Part shown: positions 12,105 to 22,405 of the stretch, piece after piece
How the letters are laid out: every line of letters starts with the position of its first letter
Numbering within the stretch: position 1 is the first letter of the stretch
Assembly: GCA_023055505.1 (NCBI GenBank)
Contig: JALIRH010000027.1
Coordinates: forward strand, 4,724,501-4,788,500
DNA: 64,000 bases
Direction of reading: 5' to 3'
Origin: Callipepla californica brunnescens
Taxonomy: Eukaryota; Chordata; Aves; Galliformes; Odontophoridae
Position numbers and translations under genes: made by a program
The notes under the pieces: model-generated
What the model saw: the letters and a program-made list of their open reading frames with translations, nothing else
What the model was told of the DNA's origin: nothing
The model's database searches: none

Positions 12105-13064
12105 CCTCTCTGCCTGCAGATGAAATCAATTGCTTTGGCAGGTCGCCCGCGGACACCTCGGAGCAACGCTTCCCATCTGCAGGGCTGTGTGCGGATATTT
12201 CCCTTTCTTCTCCTGTCTCTCCCCCATCCCTCCTCCTCCACCCCAAATTTATTTATTTATTTATATATTTATTTTTCCTTCAGTCTTTTCGATTTCACTT
12301 TGATGTCATTGGAGTTTCTCCTTTCGTGGCAATTCCCCTCCCTGTGTGTGTGTGCATGGGGGAGGATTTTTGGGGGATCTGAGCACATGGCTGTGCCCCA
12401 TTATTGGGTGGCAGCTCGGCTTGGGGCTGCAGATGGAGAACCCCATGGGTCCCCCCAGTGCTGTGTGTCTCTGCTGTGTCCCCTTCTGCCCTGTGCTGGG
12501 AGACAGGGGATTACAGCTTGGTGCACCCCGAGGTGCAGCGTGAGGACCACCAGCACCAGCCCTACCGTTCCCCAGGAGTTCATTGCCAAACCCTTGATAT
12601 TCTGCAGGAGACTTCAGCCCTGCGAGGGAAAAAGGGAAAGAAAAAAAGAAAAGATGCTTTCTTTCTCATGCTTTCATTTCACTTTGAGGTTAATAGAAGG
12701 CTAATTTGAAAGCACTCTGTTAATGAGAAAGCTAAAAATACTTCTCCTGCACAGACCCTTCCTTTGGAGCGCTCTCTGGGTGGCATTGGCTGCAGAGCTG
12801 CTCCCTGGGGGCAGCCACAGACCCAGGGATGCAGTGACCTCCCCCTGCCCTCTGCCCACTGCAGTGCTATGGATGTGGTTTGGTGGCCTCCCCACGTCCC
12901 ACCGTGGCCAGGTCTCACCAGGACAGTGACATGTGGGGCAGGGTCCTAGTGCTGTCCCATCTGGGAAGCACCAGCAGTTCCTCCACGTGGGGACACCCTC
13001 TCTCCCATCCGCCCCCAAAGCATGGAGCGACACATCCAACCTGACCCCAGGGGTGAACTGTGGG

Positions 13065-13215
13065 AAGACAAAGTATTTATTTGTTTTTATGCCAGAGCCT
13101 CCCCAGAGCTTGCAACAGACTTCTACTTAGAAGGGTAATAAACAGAGACATAATTAGTCTATAAAATTTGGACTCAGAGGCTCATTACTCCCAGGACGTT
13201 TAGCCTGTACTTAGA
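13065..13215. promoter_or_regulatory. Candidate conserved non-coding element
   Basis: AT-rich unique block with AAGTATTTATTTGTTTTTATG (forkhead-like TGTTTTTA), GGTAATAAACAGAG, CATAATTAGTC and GGCTCATTACTCCC. It contains forkhead-type and homeobox-type cores and no open frame of interest. Confidence 0.35.
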
Positions 13216-14029
13216 GTGTCACCGGACAGCATTGCTCACAGCCCCGTGCTGGCATGAGCACAGCAGCACTGAGCCAAGAGCAGCTCCCAGGGCAGCCCCC
13301 AGCCCCACAGCCCCTTTGTTCCATCCCCTCTTCCTCCCCACCCTCCTCCTCCTCCCTGCAAGGGGCTTGACCCTAGTGCTGCTTCTCTGGGGACATGTCA
13401 CCCACGGCCCCATCGCCACATGGGGCTGATGGGCACTGTGCTGTCCCCCTCCCTTTGCAGAGGACAGATCACAGTGTGCACTCAAAGCACAACATGGATC
13501 CCCAAACTGGCATGGACTGCTCAGGGGACCTCGTGGTGGCACGGGGATGGGGTCAGCACCGACCAATCCAAGATCTGCTCACGAAGGGACAGCCATCAGC
13601 TGCAGCAGGAGCATCAGCAGCAGCTGTTGTCTCCAGCACTCATCCCTCCAAAGGTGCCCCAGAGATGTCAAAGCACTTCCAGCAAAACGGAGTTCAGAGG
13701 CCAGCTCTAAACTGGAACAAACGAGGAGTCTTTAATTCCCTTTAGACAGAGCCGCATGAAAGAGTTTCTTGTTCTGCTGCTGAAGAAGTGCAGCCCCGCT
13801 CCCCCACCTCTCTCCTGCTCTGCTCCCTGCCATCGCCCTTTGAGGAGGTGCAGGAGCATTTAACCTCCATTTCCCTGCACAATTAAGAAGCTTGATTTGG
13901 GCACACGGTGAGATGCTGGGGGGGGGCACTGGGGGCAGCACACCGACACCGCTGCGCTGGCTCCCGGCACCTCCCGGCTCCTACTGATGCTTTAATTTTC
14001 CTTGGGGTTGGGGGGAAAGAAGAAAACCG

Positions 14030-14220
14030 CCAGATAATTGTAGCGGAATGGGATGATAAGTAATGTTCGGTATCCTTTTTACAACCATTCCCTAGGGGCC
14101 CATTATGGTAATTTTTCTTCTATAACTGGCAAATTGTATAACAAGTCAGATGATAAACTAGCAAGCCAGGCAGAAATTTGCATTTTAATACAACTGTCTA
14201 AATCATTTCCCCACGTAGGG
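14030..14220. promoter_or_regulatory. Candidate conserved non-coding element (about 190 bp)
   Basis: Very complex, non-repetitive AT-rich block (AGATAATTGTAGC, GATAAGTAATG, CCATTATGGTAATTTT, ATTTGCATTTTAATAC). ATTTGCAT is an exact octamer (POU) site at about 14177. It stands out from neighbours by composition. One of the more likely true enhancers here. Confidence 0.45.
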
Positions 14221-14646
14221 CCGGACGGGACACCTCTGCCATCTCTGCTGCTCGGGGTGGTCAGCAGGGATGGGTACCCTCCCAATCCCATGGGTGAGCT
14301 ATGCCTCTCCTTCCGTATTTCCCAGCTGTGAAGCCTGGTGGGAGGCAGAGCAGCTCAGCAGCACCAATCCTGAGTGGGATATCATAATGGCTGAGATAAT
14401 GGGCAAAGACGGGCGGTCCCACAGGTCCTGGGGTCCCACATCACCTCATGCACACGGAGACAAGAGGGTCCCCATGGGATGGGGCCGAGGGGATTCAGCA
14501 GCCCCAGTCCTCCCACCCACTTTGTGTCTCAAAGAGCTGTTAGCAACCATTCAACAGAAACCTGATAGTGAAATGCCAGCCTCCCCTGACAGGTTTATAA
14601 ATAGCTGCTTTGAGCCCAATTTGAAGTTTTGATTAAAAAGAACTGA

Positions 14647-14690
14647 GGGGAAAAAAAAAAAAAGAAGGGAAAAAAAAAAAAAAAAGAAAG
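14647..14690. repeat. A-rich low-complexity tract
   Basis: Two poly(A) runs of about 14 and 17 separated by GAAGGG. Simple repeat. Confidence 0.8.
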
Positions 14691-14884
14691 CCAATGGGAA
14701 GCTTGCAGCCATCTGTCTGCAGTTGTTTCCCATTCCTTTTCCCCATCCCATTTCCCTATCCCATTTCCCATCCCGCTCTCCCCACCAAACGCTGCCCAGA
14801 TCAGGATGTGGGCACAGCCACAGTGCCCCGTGAGGATCCAGTCCTTTAACGCAGCCCTGTATCGGTCGCTCCTCCACACGTGGA

Positions 14885-15075
14885 ACCTAATTAAGATTTT
14901 ATAAACACTCATCCAGTGCAGAAAACTGCCGCCACATTAGCAAGGCAAATAGCGCCCAAATTAAGTTATTTTCTTCCCTCGTTTTAGTCCAGTTTTTAAT
15001 TAGGTGGCTGCTGAGATGTGGCATGGCCCTGTGTAATTGTGTCACCATGATTTATTATGGCTTTTCGCTGGAGTT
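14885..15075. promoter_or_regulatory. Candidate conserved non-coding element
   Basis: AT-rich block with CCTAATTAAGATTTTATAAAC, AAATTAAGTTATTTTC, TTTTTAATTAGG and GATTTATTATGG. Repeated TAATTA cores suggest homeodomain input. Non-coding. Confidence 0.38.
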
Positions 15076-15169
15076 ACTGCATGGCCCTTTGCACCACCAG
15101 GCTCAGTTCGGGTCACTCATGTCAGTGGGAGGCACTCCTGTGGGGGCACTGCAGGAGGTGAGGGCACCA

Positions 15170-15430
15170 AGGTCCCTGTCCCCTCCATCCCTGTCCCCAT
15201 CCATCCCTCTCCTTGTCCTCAAACCTATCCCTATCCTCATCTGTCTCCCATCCCCATCCCTCTCCTTGTCCTCAAACTCATCCCCATCACAATCCTATCC
15301 CCATCCCACCCCATCCACATCCCCACCCCTAACCCTATCCCCATCCCTTGCCATACCCATCCCACTCCATCCCATCCCCATCCCCATCCCATCCCCATCC
15401 CTTGCCATCCCCATCCCACCCCCCATCCCT
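15170..15430. repeat. CCCATCC-rich simple repeat
   Basis: Degenerate array of CCATCCC/CCTATCC/CATCCCCATC units, C-rich strand shown. Apparent proline/serine/isoleucine-rich open frames across it are artefacts of the repeat. Confidence 0.88.
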
Positions 15431-16313
15431 GCAGTGGCTCAGGGACCCCCTCCTGCCTCCTCTCTCCCAGGGGAGCGCAGATCTCCCGTACTGGTAATCA
15501 CAACACAGCTACAAACAGTCACAGAAAGAAAAACAGAACTGAATAGATTCCGTGTCGAAATTTCTAACAATGGGAAATACATTTTTGAACAAAGCCTGGA
15601 GAATCACTGTTTTCCCCGTGGAGAAGTGGGCACAGAGCTGCAGAGGCATGATTACATCCTGGTGGAACAGCAGAAGCAGCAACCCAGCCCCTGAGCTCAT
15701 CCCATTGCACAGGGCAGCTCAGGACAGAGGGCTGGGACAGGACAGGGGACGAAAGGAAAAACACAACCCAAAGCATCTTTGTTGGGAAGGCAGATCCAGC
15801 AGGGTGCTGCATGAAGGGGATGCTGTGTGGTGCCAGCCCTGCACACCTGTTGCCTATGCAGCCACAGCGATGCTGAGGGCAAAGCTGCAGCACCCGTTCC
15901 TGCACCGTAGCTCTTCAGGTGACACTTGAGCTGCTGTTACATGCTAACTCTTCCAGCATTAGCATGAGTGACCCTCACTCTGTGCCCACGCGTTCGCAGC
16001 AGATGGCGAGGCCGCTGGAAGGACACGTGGCGGTGAGCTGAGCCAGCTCTGCCAGCAGAAAGGCCACGCTCTGCCCTGAGCTGCAGAGCAGGGTGCTGGC
16101 AGCTGGCAGTGCTCACATAGCAGCTCCCAGATTCCAGGAAAATCTTGGCATGCCGGGCACTGCTGGGGCTTCAGGCAGAGTTTGTTTTGCCATGGGGCTC
16201 AGGGGACATGCAACTAATTACCAGTGACAATGTTTGTGTCTCCAAGTTGTATATAAAGGGAGGAAGACGTGGGCAGAAGCAAGATGATGGCACAGGGGAC
16301 TTCCTTCAAATTG

Positions 16314-16447
16314 CATCCCCACCCCATCCCCACCCCACCCCATCCCATCCCATCCCCCATCCCCACCCCATCCCCATCCCAATCCCAATCCCAATCCCAA
16401 TCCCAATCCCAATCCCAATCCCAACCCAATCCCAATCCCATCCCATC
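16314..16447. repeat. (CCCAAT)n hexamer array with CCCAT flank
   Basis: A CCCCATCCC-type start grades into a near-perfect (CCCAAT)n array at about 16378-16423 (7-8 units) and back to CCCAT. The hexamer is one base from the pentamer family of this window, so it looks like a local expansion of a variant unit. Each unit contains CCAAT. Confidence 0.92.
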
Positions 16448-17469
16448 AGCTAAACCAGCCTAAGCACAGCCCCAGCACTGTGCAGCAGTGATGGAAGCGG
16501 AGCTGTGGGTTTGCCACCTGCTCTGCCATCCACAGCGCGGGGATCGATGTGCCCTGGGGCCACCGCAGTGCCCCGCAGCAAGCTGCTGCAGAGCTGGAGC
16601 TCCAGAGGGACAGGAAAGTGTTCTCCTGGTGCTGGGGTCTGTGAATAATGGGAGAAGAATCCATAAGTAATTACGTTCTAATTAATTAAGGGTGATGGAT
16701 AGAGGGGACCGTCTGACACCACACAAATCGCACAAGCTGTAGAGAACCATTCTCCTGCCACCGTCAAATTGATTTACTGATTTGAAGGGGGAAAAAAAAG
16801 AAGAAGAAGAAAAGGATCTCAGCATTGCACCATTTGCAGCTCAGGATGTCCCAGCCCTTCATTTCCCTGGAGCAGGGCATGATCCCAACTCTGGCTGCAG
16901 CAGCAGTGCCCGGAGCACGGTGGCACCAACGGGGTCAGCTGTGCAGCTGCTGCTCTTTGGGGCAGAGGGGATTGGCCTTGCCAGCCTCAGCCCCCAGCTT
17001 TGTTTGTGAGCTCACACACAGGCTCCTTGCAGTCTGCACTCTGCCATGGCACCTGCAGAGCTGCCAGCATCACTGCTGCCACTCGGTATGACAGCCGGCA
17101 CTCGGAGAGGACTCCTCCGTGAGCGGGGCTGCGATTAATTAGTGCTCTGTCTTATTAGCACCTTTATCTACTCAGTCCTGTGCACCTCTCTGATCCGAGA
17201 TGACGTGACTCGTCCTGCAAAGGGCCCTCTGCAGAGACTCTGTGTCATCCCACCGTGCTCTGAGCTTTGCGAGTTACGCTCCAGCTTGCAAATGCTGGTG
17301 CACGTGTTCCGATGTGTCTGCACGAATGCACGCGTGTGTGACCACATGCAAACCCCCCCACACACACACGAAATCATATGCCAACCCATGCACACACCCC
17401 TCCCTCCTGGCCGCTCTCCTCCTCCTACTCACCCCACTCCGCATCGAGGCACGTCGGCCTCGGGAAGTG

Positions 17470-17760
17470 GCTATTGTCACATTACCTTGGAGACTAATTA
17501 AGCTGAATATGAGAGCTGGAACACCTTGACTCGGGGAAGGTTAATGGCGCGAGCCTGTCTCGAGGAGGCTGGAGCTCAAGTCAACTCTGCAACATTAATT
17601 GTGGTATTGAGCGGCATGGCACGAGCAGCTCCAGAATTGTTCTCCGCCATTACATTAATGGCATTGCCGTGTCTATATTCTTTAAGTAATTGGCAGCTTT
17701 TTCTAGGTCTCGTCCTCCATTTACTTTCACAGGACATTAGAAGTCACTGTGTACAATAGC
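17470..17760. promoter_or_regulatory. Candidate conserved non-coding element (about 290 bp)
   Basis: Long unique block with CTAATTAAGC, GGTTAATGGCG, ACATTAATTGTGG, CATTACATTAATGGC and TTTAAGTAATTGGC (NKX-like AAGTAATTG). Several ATTAAT palindromes occur at short spacing. No protein homology was seen in its short open frames. Confidence 0.45.
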
Positions 17761-18844
17761 TTCGCAAACCCCGATTCGTGCATTAAGTAGCACCATGCAG
17801 AAAAGTGGAGGATAATAAGGTGATGGACAAAAGGAAGGGGCACAGATTGCACAGAACCGCTTTCCTCACCCCTCACTTTGCTGTGCAGTGATGATGCAGT
17901 GACACCCCCTCGAGTCCCACTATCTTCAGACTCATGAACTGAACTAACTAGAAGCACTCTGTCTGTGTGGAACTTTTCCCCAGCAGAGCACTGCAGAGTG
18001 AAGCAAAGATGGTGGGAGTGCTGGCAGCACTGAGCAGAGATCTTTGCTGGGGTGATCCCTGGGATAGGGGCAGTGGGGAGGTGAGGGAGCGTGGATGGTG
18101 CTCAGCCCCTCTGGCTTGGCTCCACGTGTGCCTTCTGCCTCCATCTCACCTCCAGCCCCCGGTGTCATTAATAAGATAATGATGAGTCATTTAACTCCAA
18201 ATTTCCAGAGGAGAAGCAAATGCTTGCGCATTGGTTAATGACCGAGGCACTAATGAGACCTTTCTGAACTGAGCTCCCATTGGAAGATGCAAGCCCACAA
18301 TCCCAAACCTGCTACAATTTGGAGGTGATGGGAGGGGTGCTGTCTGGCAGAGTCAGTGCACTGTGCTGTGCTGTGCTGCGTCTCCCTGGGCTGTGTTGTG
18401 TCATGCCATGCTGTGCAACCACTGGGCTTCCCAGCAAGAATCTGAGCAGCCAGTTAGCAAGCTCCCAAGGGGAGAAGTGAGTAATAACAGACAGATTAAA
18501 AAGGTAAAACCCAGGGCATACTCCTTCCTCACAAGTCTGGACTAAGACATGCAACCTGGTGCTCATGGGGACAGCGCAGCCAAGCTTGCAGCTGGCCCAC
18601 GTAGGGGAAAAGCACTGGGGGCTGTGTGCAGGTTGCACCCCACAGCCCCACATCTGGGCTCCATTGAAGGGTCCCAGGGGCTGCACACCTCCATCCCCAA
18701 CCTCCGCTTCTTCCTGGAGCCTGGGCTCTGCCCTTGTGGTATCAAAGGAGCATGGAAAGCGAGATCCTGGAGCTAGGGGCATGCACTAAGCTCAGGGCTC
18801 ATTCCCTTTCTCAGCTTTTAGCAGCCCGGGGAAGGAGAAGTTTG

Positions 18845-19085
18845 AAGAAAAAGTATATTTTACAAAAATTGCCACCATCCCTTTAATTAAGCAATAAAAT
18901 GAGTTGGAGCATGAGGAACTGCGCGTTAATTCATCCTGAAGTCATTGGGCACCGGGCCAGGAGGATCCTTTCACTGCGGTGATAAAATTTCATTTAAAAA
19001 TGTTTTAACTTTTTCTTTTCTTTTTTTTTTTTAACACTCATTCGTGTAACGAAGAGGCTAAAAAAGTTACGAGCAGGAAAAGCAA
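18845..19085. promoter_or_regulatory. Candidate conserved non-coding element
   Basis: AT-rich block with CTTTAATTAAGCAATAAAATG, GTTAATTCATCC and GATAAAATTTCATTTAAAAATG, then a T-rich run at about 19015-19034. Non-coding. Conservation is inferred from texture. Confidence 0.35.
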
Positions 19086-19174
19086 TGTGCTGTGAACTCC
19101 CTGCCTTGGTGAGCCCGGCACCGCTCGCCGCCCGTGCTCCCTACGGCACACACAAGCCACCGCTTCCCTTTCCC

Positions 19175-19475
19175 ATTCCTACGTTTTAATCCAAAATTAT
19201 TTTATCACCCACGGAAGGAAATAAAGAAAAGGAAAAAAAAAAAGAAAAAGAAATTGCCTAAGTAGTCGTTTATTAACAGCTATAAGTATCATTAGGCAGA
19301 GAGATGTGGTAAAATATAGATTACACCGGGAAGAACCAGAGATCCGAGTGCCATTTTTCCTGTTCAGCATGTCATTACGCATCCCGTCGTGGCATATCAC
19401 AGCGATGATTAGTAGCATCAAATGACTTCTGAAAAATGATTATGTGCCATTAAAAACATTAGTCTGTCTGAAACC
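19175..19475. promoter_or_regulatory. Candidate conserved non-coding element (about 300 bp)
   Basis: A unique AT-rich block flanks an A-rich run at 19215-19250. Cores include TTTATTAACAGC, ATCATTAGGC, GTAAAATATAG, GTCATTACGC and GATGATTAGTAGC. One of the larger complex blocks of the desert. Confidence 0.4.
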
Positions 19476-19783
19476 AGCACAAACAAATGGCCGTGCCGGG
19501 GATGAGTCATTAGCTGCGGGGCCGGGGATGTGATGGGAATCCCGGAGCCATGCGGGTGCCTTCAGTGGGTGCTGCTGCTCAGGCATGTTGGATGGATGAG
19601 CTGCAGGCCTGGGGCACCTATGGGGAGAGCAGTCACAGGATGGGAGCAGGAGGTGCCTCTGTGGTACCCCACTTCTGGTCCCCTTGCCCCGCTGCATCTC
19701 TCCCTTTCATCTTCTGCAACTCTGGAATGTGCCCCAGGTGCCTGCTAGTCGATATGACTCCAGGTCTTGTTGCATCAGGCTCC

Positions 19784-20125
19784 ACCAACCCCACCCTTCA
19801 TGCCATCCCATCACTCTATCCACATTGCCTAAGTCCATTACCCCAGCTTCATCACCCCAACTCATCATCCTGGATCCGCCATTCCAGCACATCCGACATA
19901 TCATCCCAAACCATCACCCCCAACTTGGATCCCTGGATCCATCACCCCAGCCCACACAACTCATCACCCCAACCCATCAACCCATCTCAACCACCCCAAA
20001 CCATCACCCACCCCAGATCCATTACCTCAACCCATTGCCCTGGATCCATCACCCCACCCCATATAACTCATCACCCCAACCCATCCCCCACCCCACCCCC
20101 TGCTCTGCCCTTCCCCACCCCACAG
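19784..20125. repeat. Degenerate CATCACCCCAAC-type satellite-like repeat
   Basis: Long C-rich array in which CATCACCCCA, CCATCACCCC and CTCATCACCCCAACCC recur with TGGATCC interruptions. It is related to the CCCAT family by composition but has a longer, more diverged period. Open frames across it are repeat translations. Confidence 0.8.
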
Positions 20126-20164
20126 CCATACCCCCACCGTGCCATCCGCTGCCAGCACTTCGGT

Positions 20165-20350
20165 CCCCGCTATTTCCACTTTAAGAGGACATAAATCCAG
20201 TTAGTACGTCCAAAGAAGAAAAATCAAAATGTCACATCTGTGGAGACGGTTCAATTGAAGGGGTATTGATTGTCACAGAGAATATTCTCACTTTATTCAC
20301 CTACTTAGTCCCTTCCCCTAGGCGCATATGAATTCATCAAACATTGTCAC
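20165..20350. promoter_or_regulatory. Candidate conserved non-coding element
   Basis: High-complexity block containing CACTTTAAGAGG, TTCAATTGAAGG (palindromic CAATTG), GTATTGATTGTCAC and CACTTTATTCACC. CTATTTCCACTTTAAG resembles NKX2 half-sites. Non-coding. Confidence 0.33.
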
Positions 20351-20904
20351 ACCACATAATAATACTTGTTCCCGGGTGTTGTTGCAGCAGCTCAGGCTTC
20401 GTCTTGCCTTCCCGGGCAAGCAGGAATTTAGGGAAGAAAAGCTTTGCTGGCAGAAAGAGCACATGAAGGCTGCAGGGTGTAAGTTAACCCCTTCGAGACC
20501 TTCAGGAGCGCAGATGAGGAGGGTTTGGATCTGCTTACAGCCTTTGGCTCTGCTCTGCTGCCAGCTCCAAGGGACAAGGAGGGAAGGCATTAGTGGGGAA
20601 AGACATTTTCCCTTTGTCTGCAACCATTTCTTGCCACATCTGCATTGCTTTACATGGCCATGAAGAGCTCTGGAGGTGGGCAAAGCCATGGGGCTGCTTC
20701 AGGAGCAGACACAACACAGTCAAGGAGAAAACAGGACTGCAAAGGGCAGGGCCGCTGCTGTGGGCAGCTGGCTCCTCCCAGGTTAGGTGATCCTGCTAAT
20801 TACAGTTCCCAGATAAGAAACACTGCACCAGGTGCTGTGGCTGGGAGATACAACCTCTAAAGGGTCGTGCTGGGGGCTGGCTGCTGCAAGGAGTGGGCAA
20901 GGTG

Positions 20905-20962
20905 CCCTTCCCACCCCCTTTCCCACCTCCATCCCCATCCCCACCTCCATCCCCTTCCCCAC
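20905..20962. repeat. CCCATCCCCACCT simple repeat
   Basis: Short C-rich array of CCATCCC/CCACCTCC units. Confidence 0.75.
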
Positions 20963-20999
20963 TCTGGTGGTGGCAGCCACCAGCCGTCACCTTCTGGCA

Positions 21000-21150
21000 G
21001 CAATAAATTGTGAACACGGAGCTGGTGTTTCTGATCCACTTTAGCGTCATATTATTTGCGTGTTAATCTGATACAGCGTAATGATTTAATCTGCTAATGG
21101 CCCTGATTCAATCTGCTCCTCTCCGGTTTAATATCCTTGCACCACGTGCA
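21000..21150. promoter_or_regulatory. Candidate conserved non-coding element
   Basis: Block with CAATAAATTG, CATATTATTTGCG, GTTAATCTGATAC, AATGATTTAATCTGC and TTCAATCTGC. The recurring AATCTG(C) is unusual. Non-coding. Confidence 0.33.
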
Positions 21151-22154
21151 CCTGACTTGCTGATTTATCCCGATGGGTTGGCTGCTCTTGGAGCAGCAAT
21201 GCAATGAGCCACGGGTGGGTGATGGCACGCACTGGCACGCCGAGGAGGAGGGTGAGGAGGAAGCAGCAGCATGCAGTGCACACCCTGGCCGATGCACTCG
21301 TGGGCAGCTCAAGCTGCTTTCTCATTCATAACCTCTCAGCAGTGGTGACACAGAGCTGCTCATCCCCTGGTTGCTGTGCCATTCCAGACCTCCTCCCCCC
21401 ATACCCGGCTGTGGCTGGGCTGATCTATGGCCATGGAGGAAGCGATGAGGCCCCGTGCCCCAAGGATGATGACACAGCTCCTGCACTGCATTCTGACCAG
21501 GAGCACAGCGACTGCATGCCAACGAGGAGCTGGGAACAGCGGGATGAGGACATGTGTGACCGTGGCCGGGTACAGACGGATCTCTGGGGGATGTGCGTCT
21601 GCTGATGGGGACGTGGTGCTGGGAGAGCTTGGGAGGATGCACGGAGCCACATGGAGGTGTAATGGGGCAGTGACAAATGCCATCCCAAGCTGCCCTGGGG
21701 AGGGGGATGCAGCTGCAGGGTGTCACCACATAGGCACCCCTGGGTTGGGAGGAAGGTGCTGGGAAACCCAGACGGGGCTTGGGGCTGAAAGCACTAATGA
21801 GCACAAGCTCTGCACGCTCCATCTGCTCACCAAAGGCAGAACAGTGTCCGCTCTGCAAGAGGGGAAAGGGCACTGCACAGTGTGCAGCACAGCTGGGACA
21901 GGGGTGGGACTGCAGGCCCGCGCCACATCCTTGTGCTACGTTCCCTCTGTCCACAAAGAGACAACTCCTTTCCCTCCAGGCTGCAGCTATAAGGATGCAA
22001 AGCAAACGTACCTGCCGGCCAAGTACAACAGCACACAGCGAGCAGTGGGGCTTGTCAGCGTGCCTGGGAACAAACTGAACACACGGAGCCTTCGCCTTCG
22101 CCTCCGGAGAGCCCTGGGCGCCCCGTGCTGCCCAGCCTTGATCCCACCACCGCC

Positions 22155-22405
22155 GAGCCTGGAATCGTAATTACCCGCATTCATCTGGCCTCTGTTCTCG
22201 CTCCTCTCGCCTGACTTGAAATGATTTTTGGAGGCAGTTGGTGGCGAGGGAGTACAGCTGCCGCTAAGTTATCCAAACGATTTATCTTAAGATTCATACA
22301 GAATTCATTGTGCAGGGAGCCTGGGCAATGTCGGCGTTTAATATTCATGCGGATTTGGAAGCAGTGTTAATCACAGGGTCTGACAATTTGCACTTCCCTT
22401 AATTG
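22155..22405. promoter_or_regulatory. Candidate conserved non-coding element (about 250 bp)
   Basis: Unique block with CGTAATTACCCGC, GAAATGATTTTTGG, CGATTTATCTTAAG, GTTTAATATTCATGCGG, GTGTTAATCACAGG (HNF1-like) and CCCTTAATTGCC. It has strong compositional contrast with both flanks. No protein-like open frame. Confidence 0.43.
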
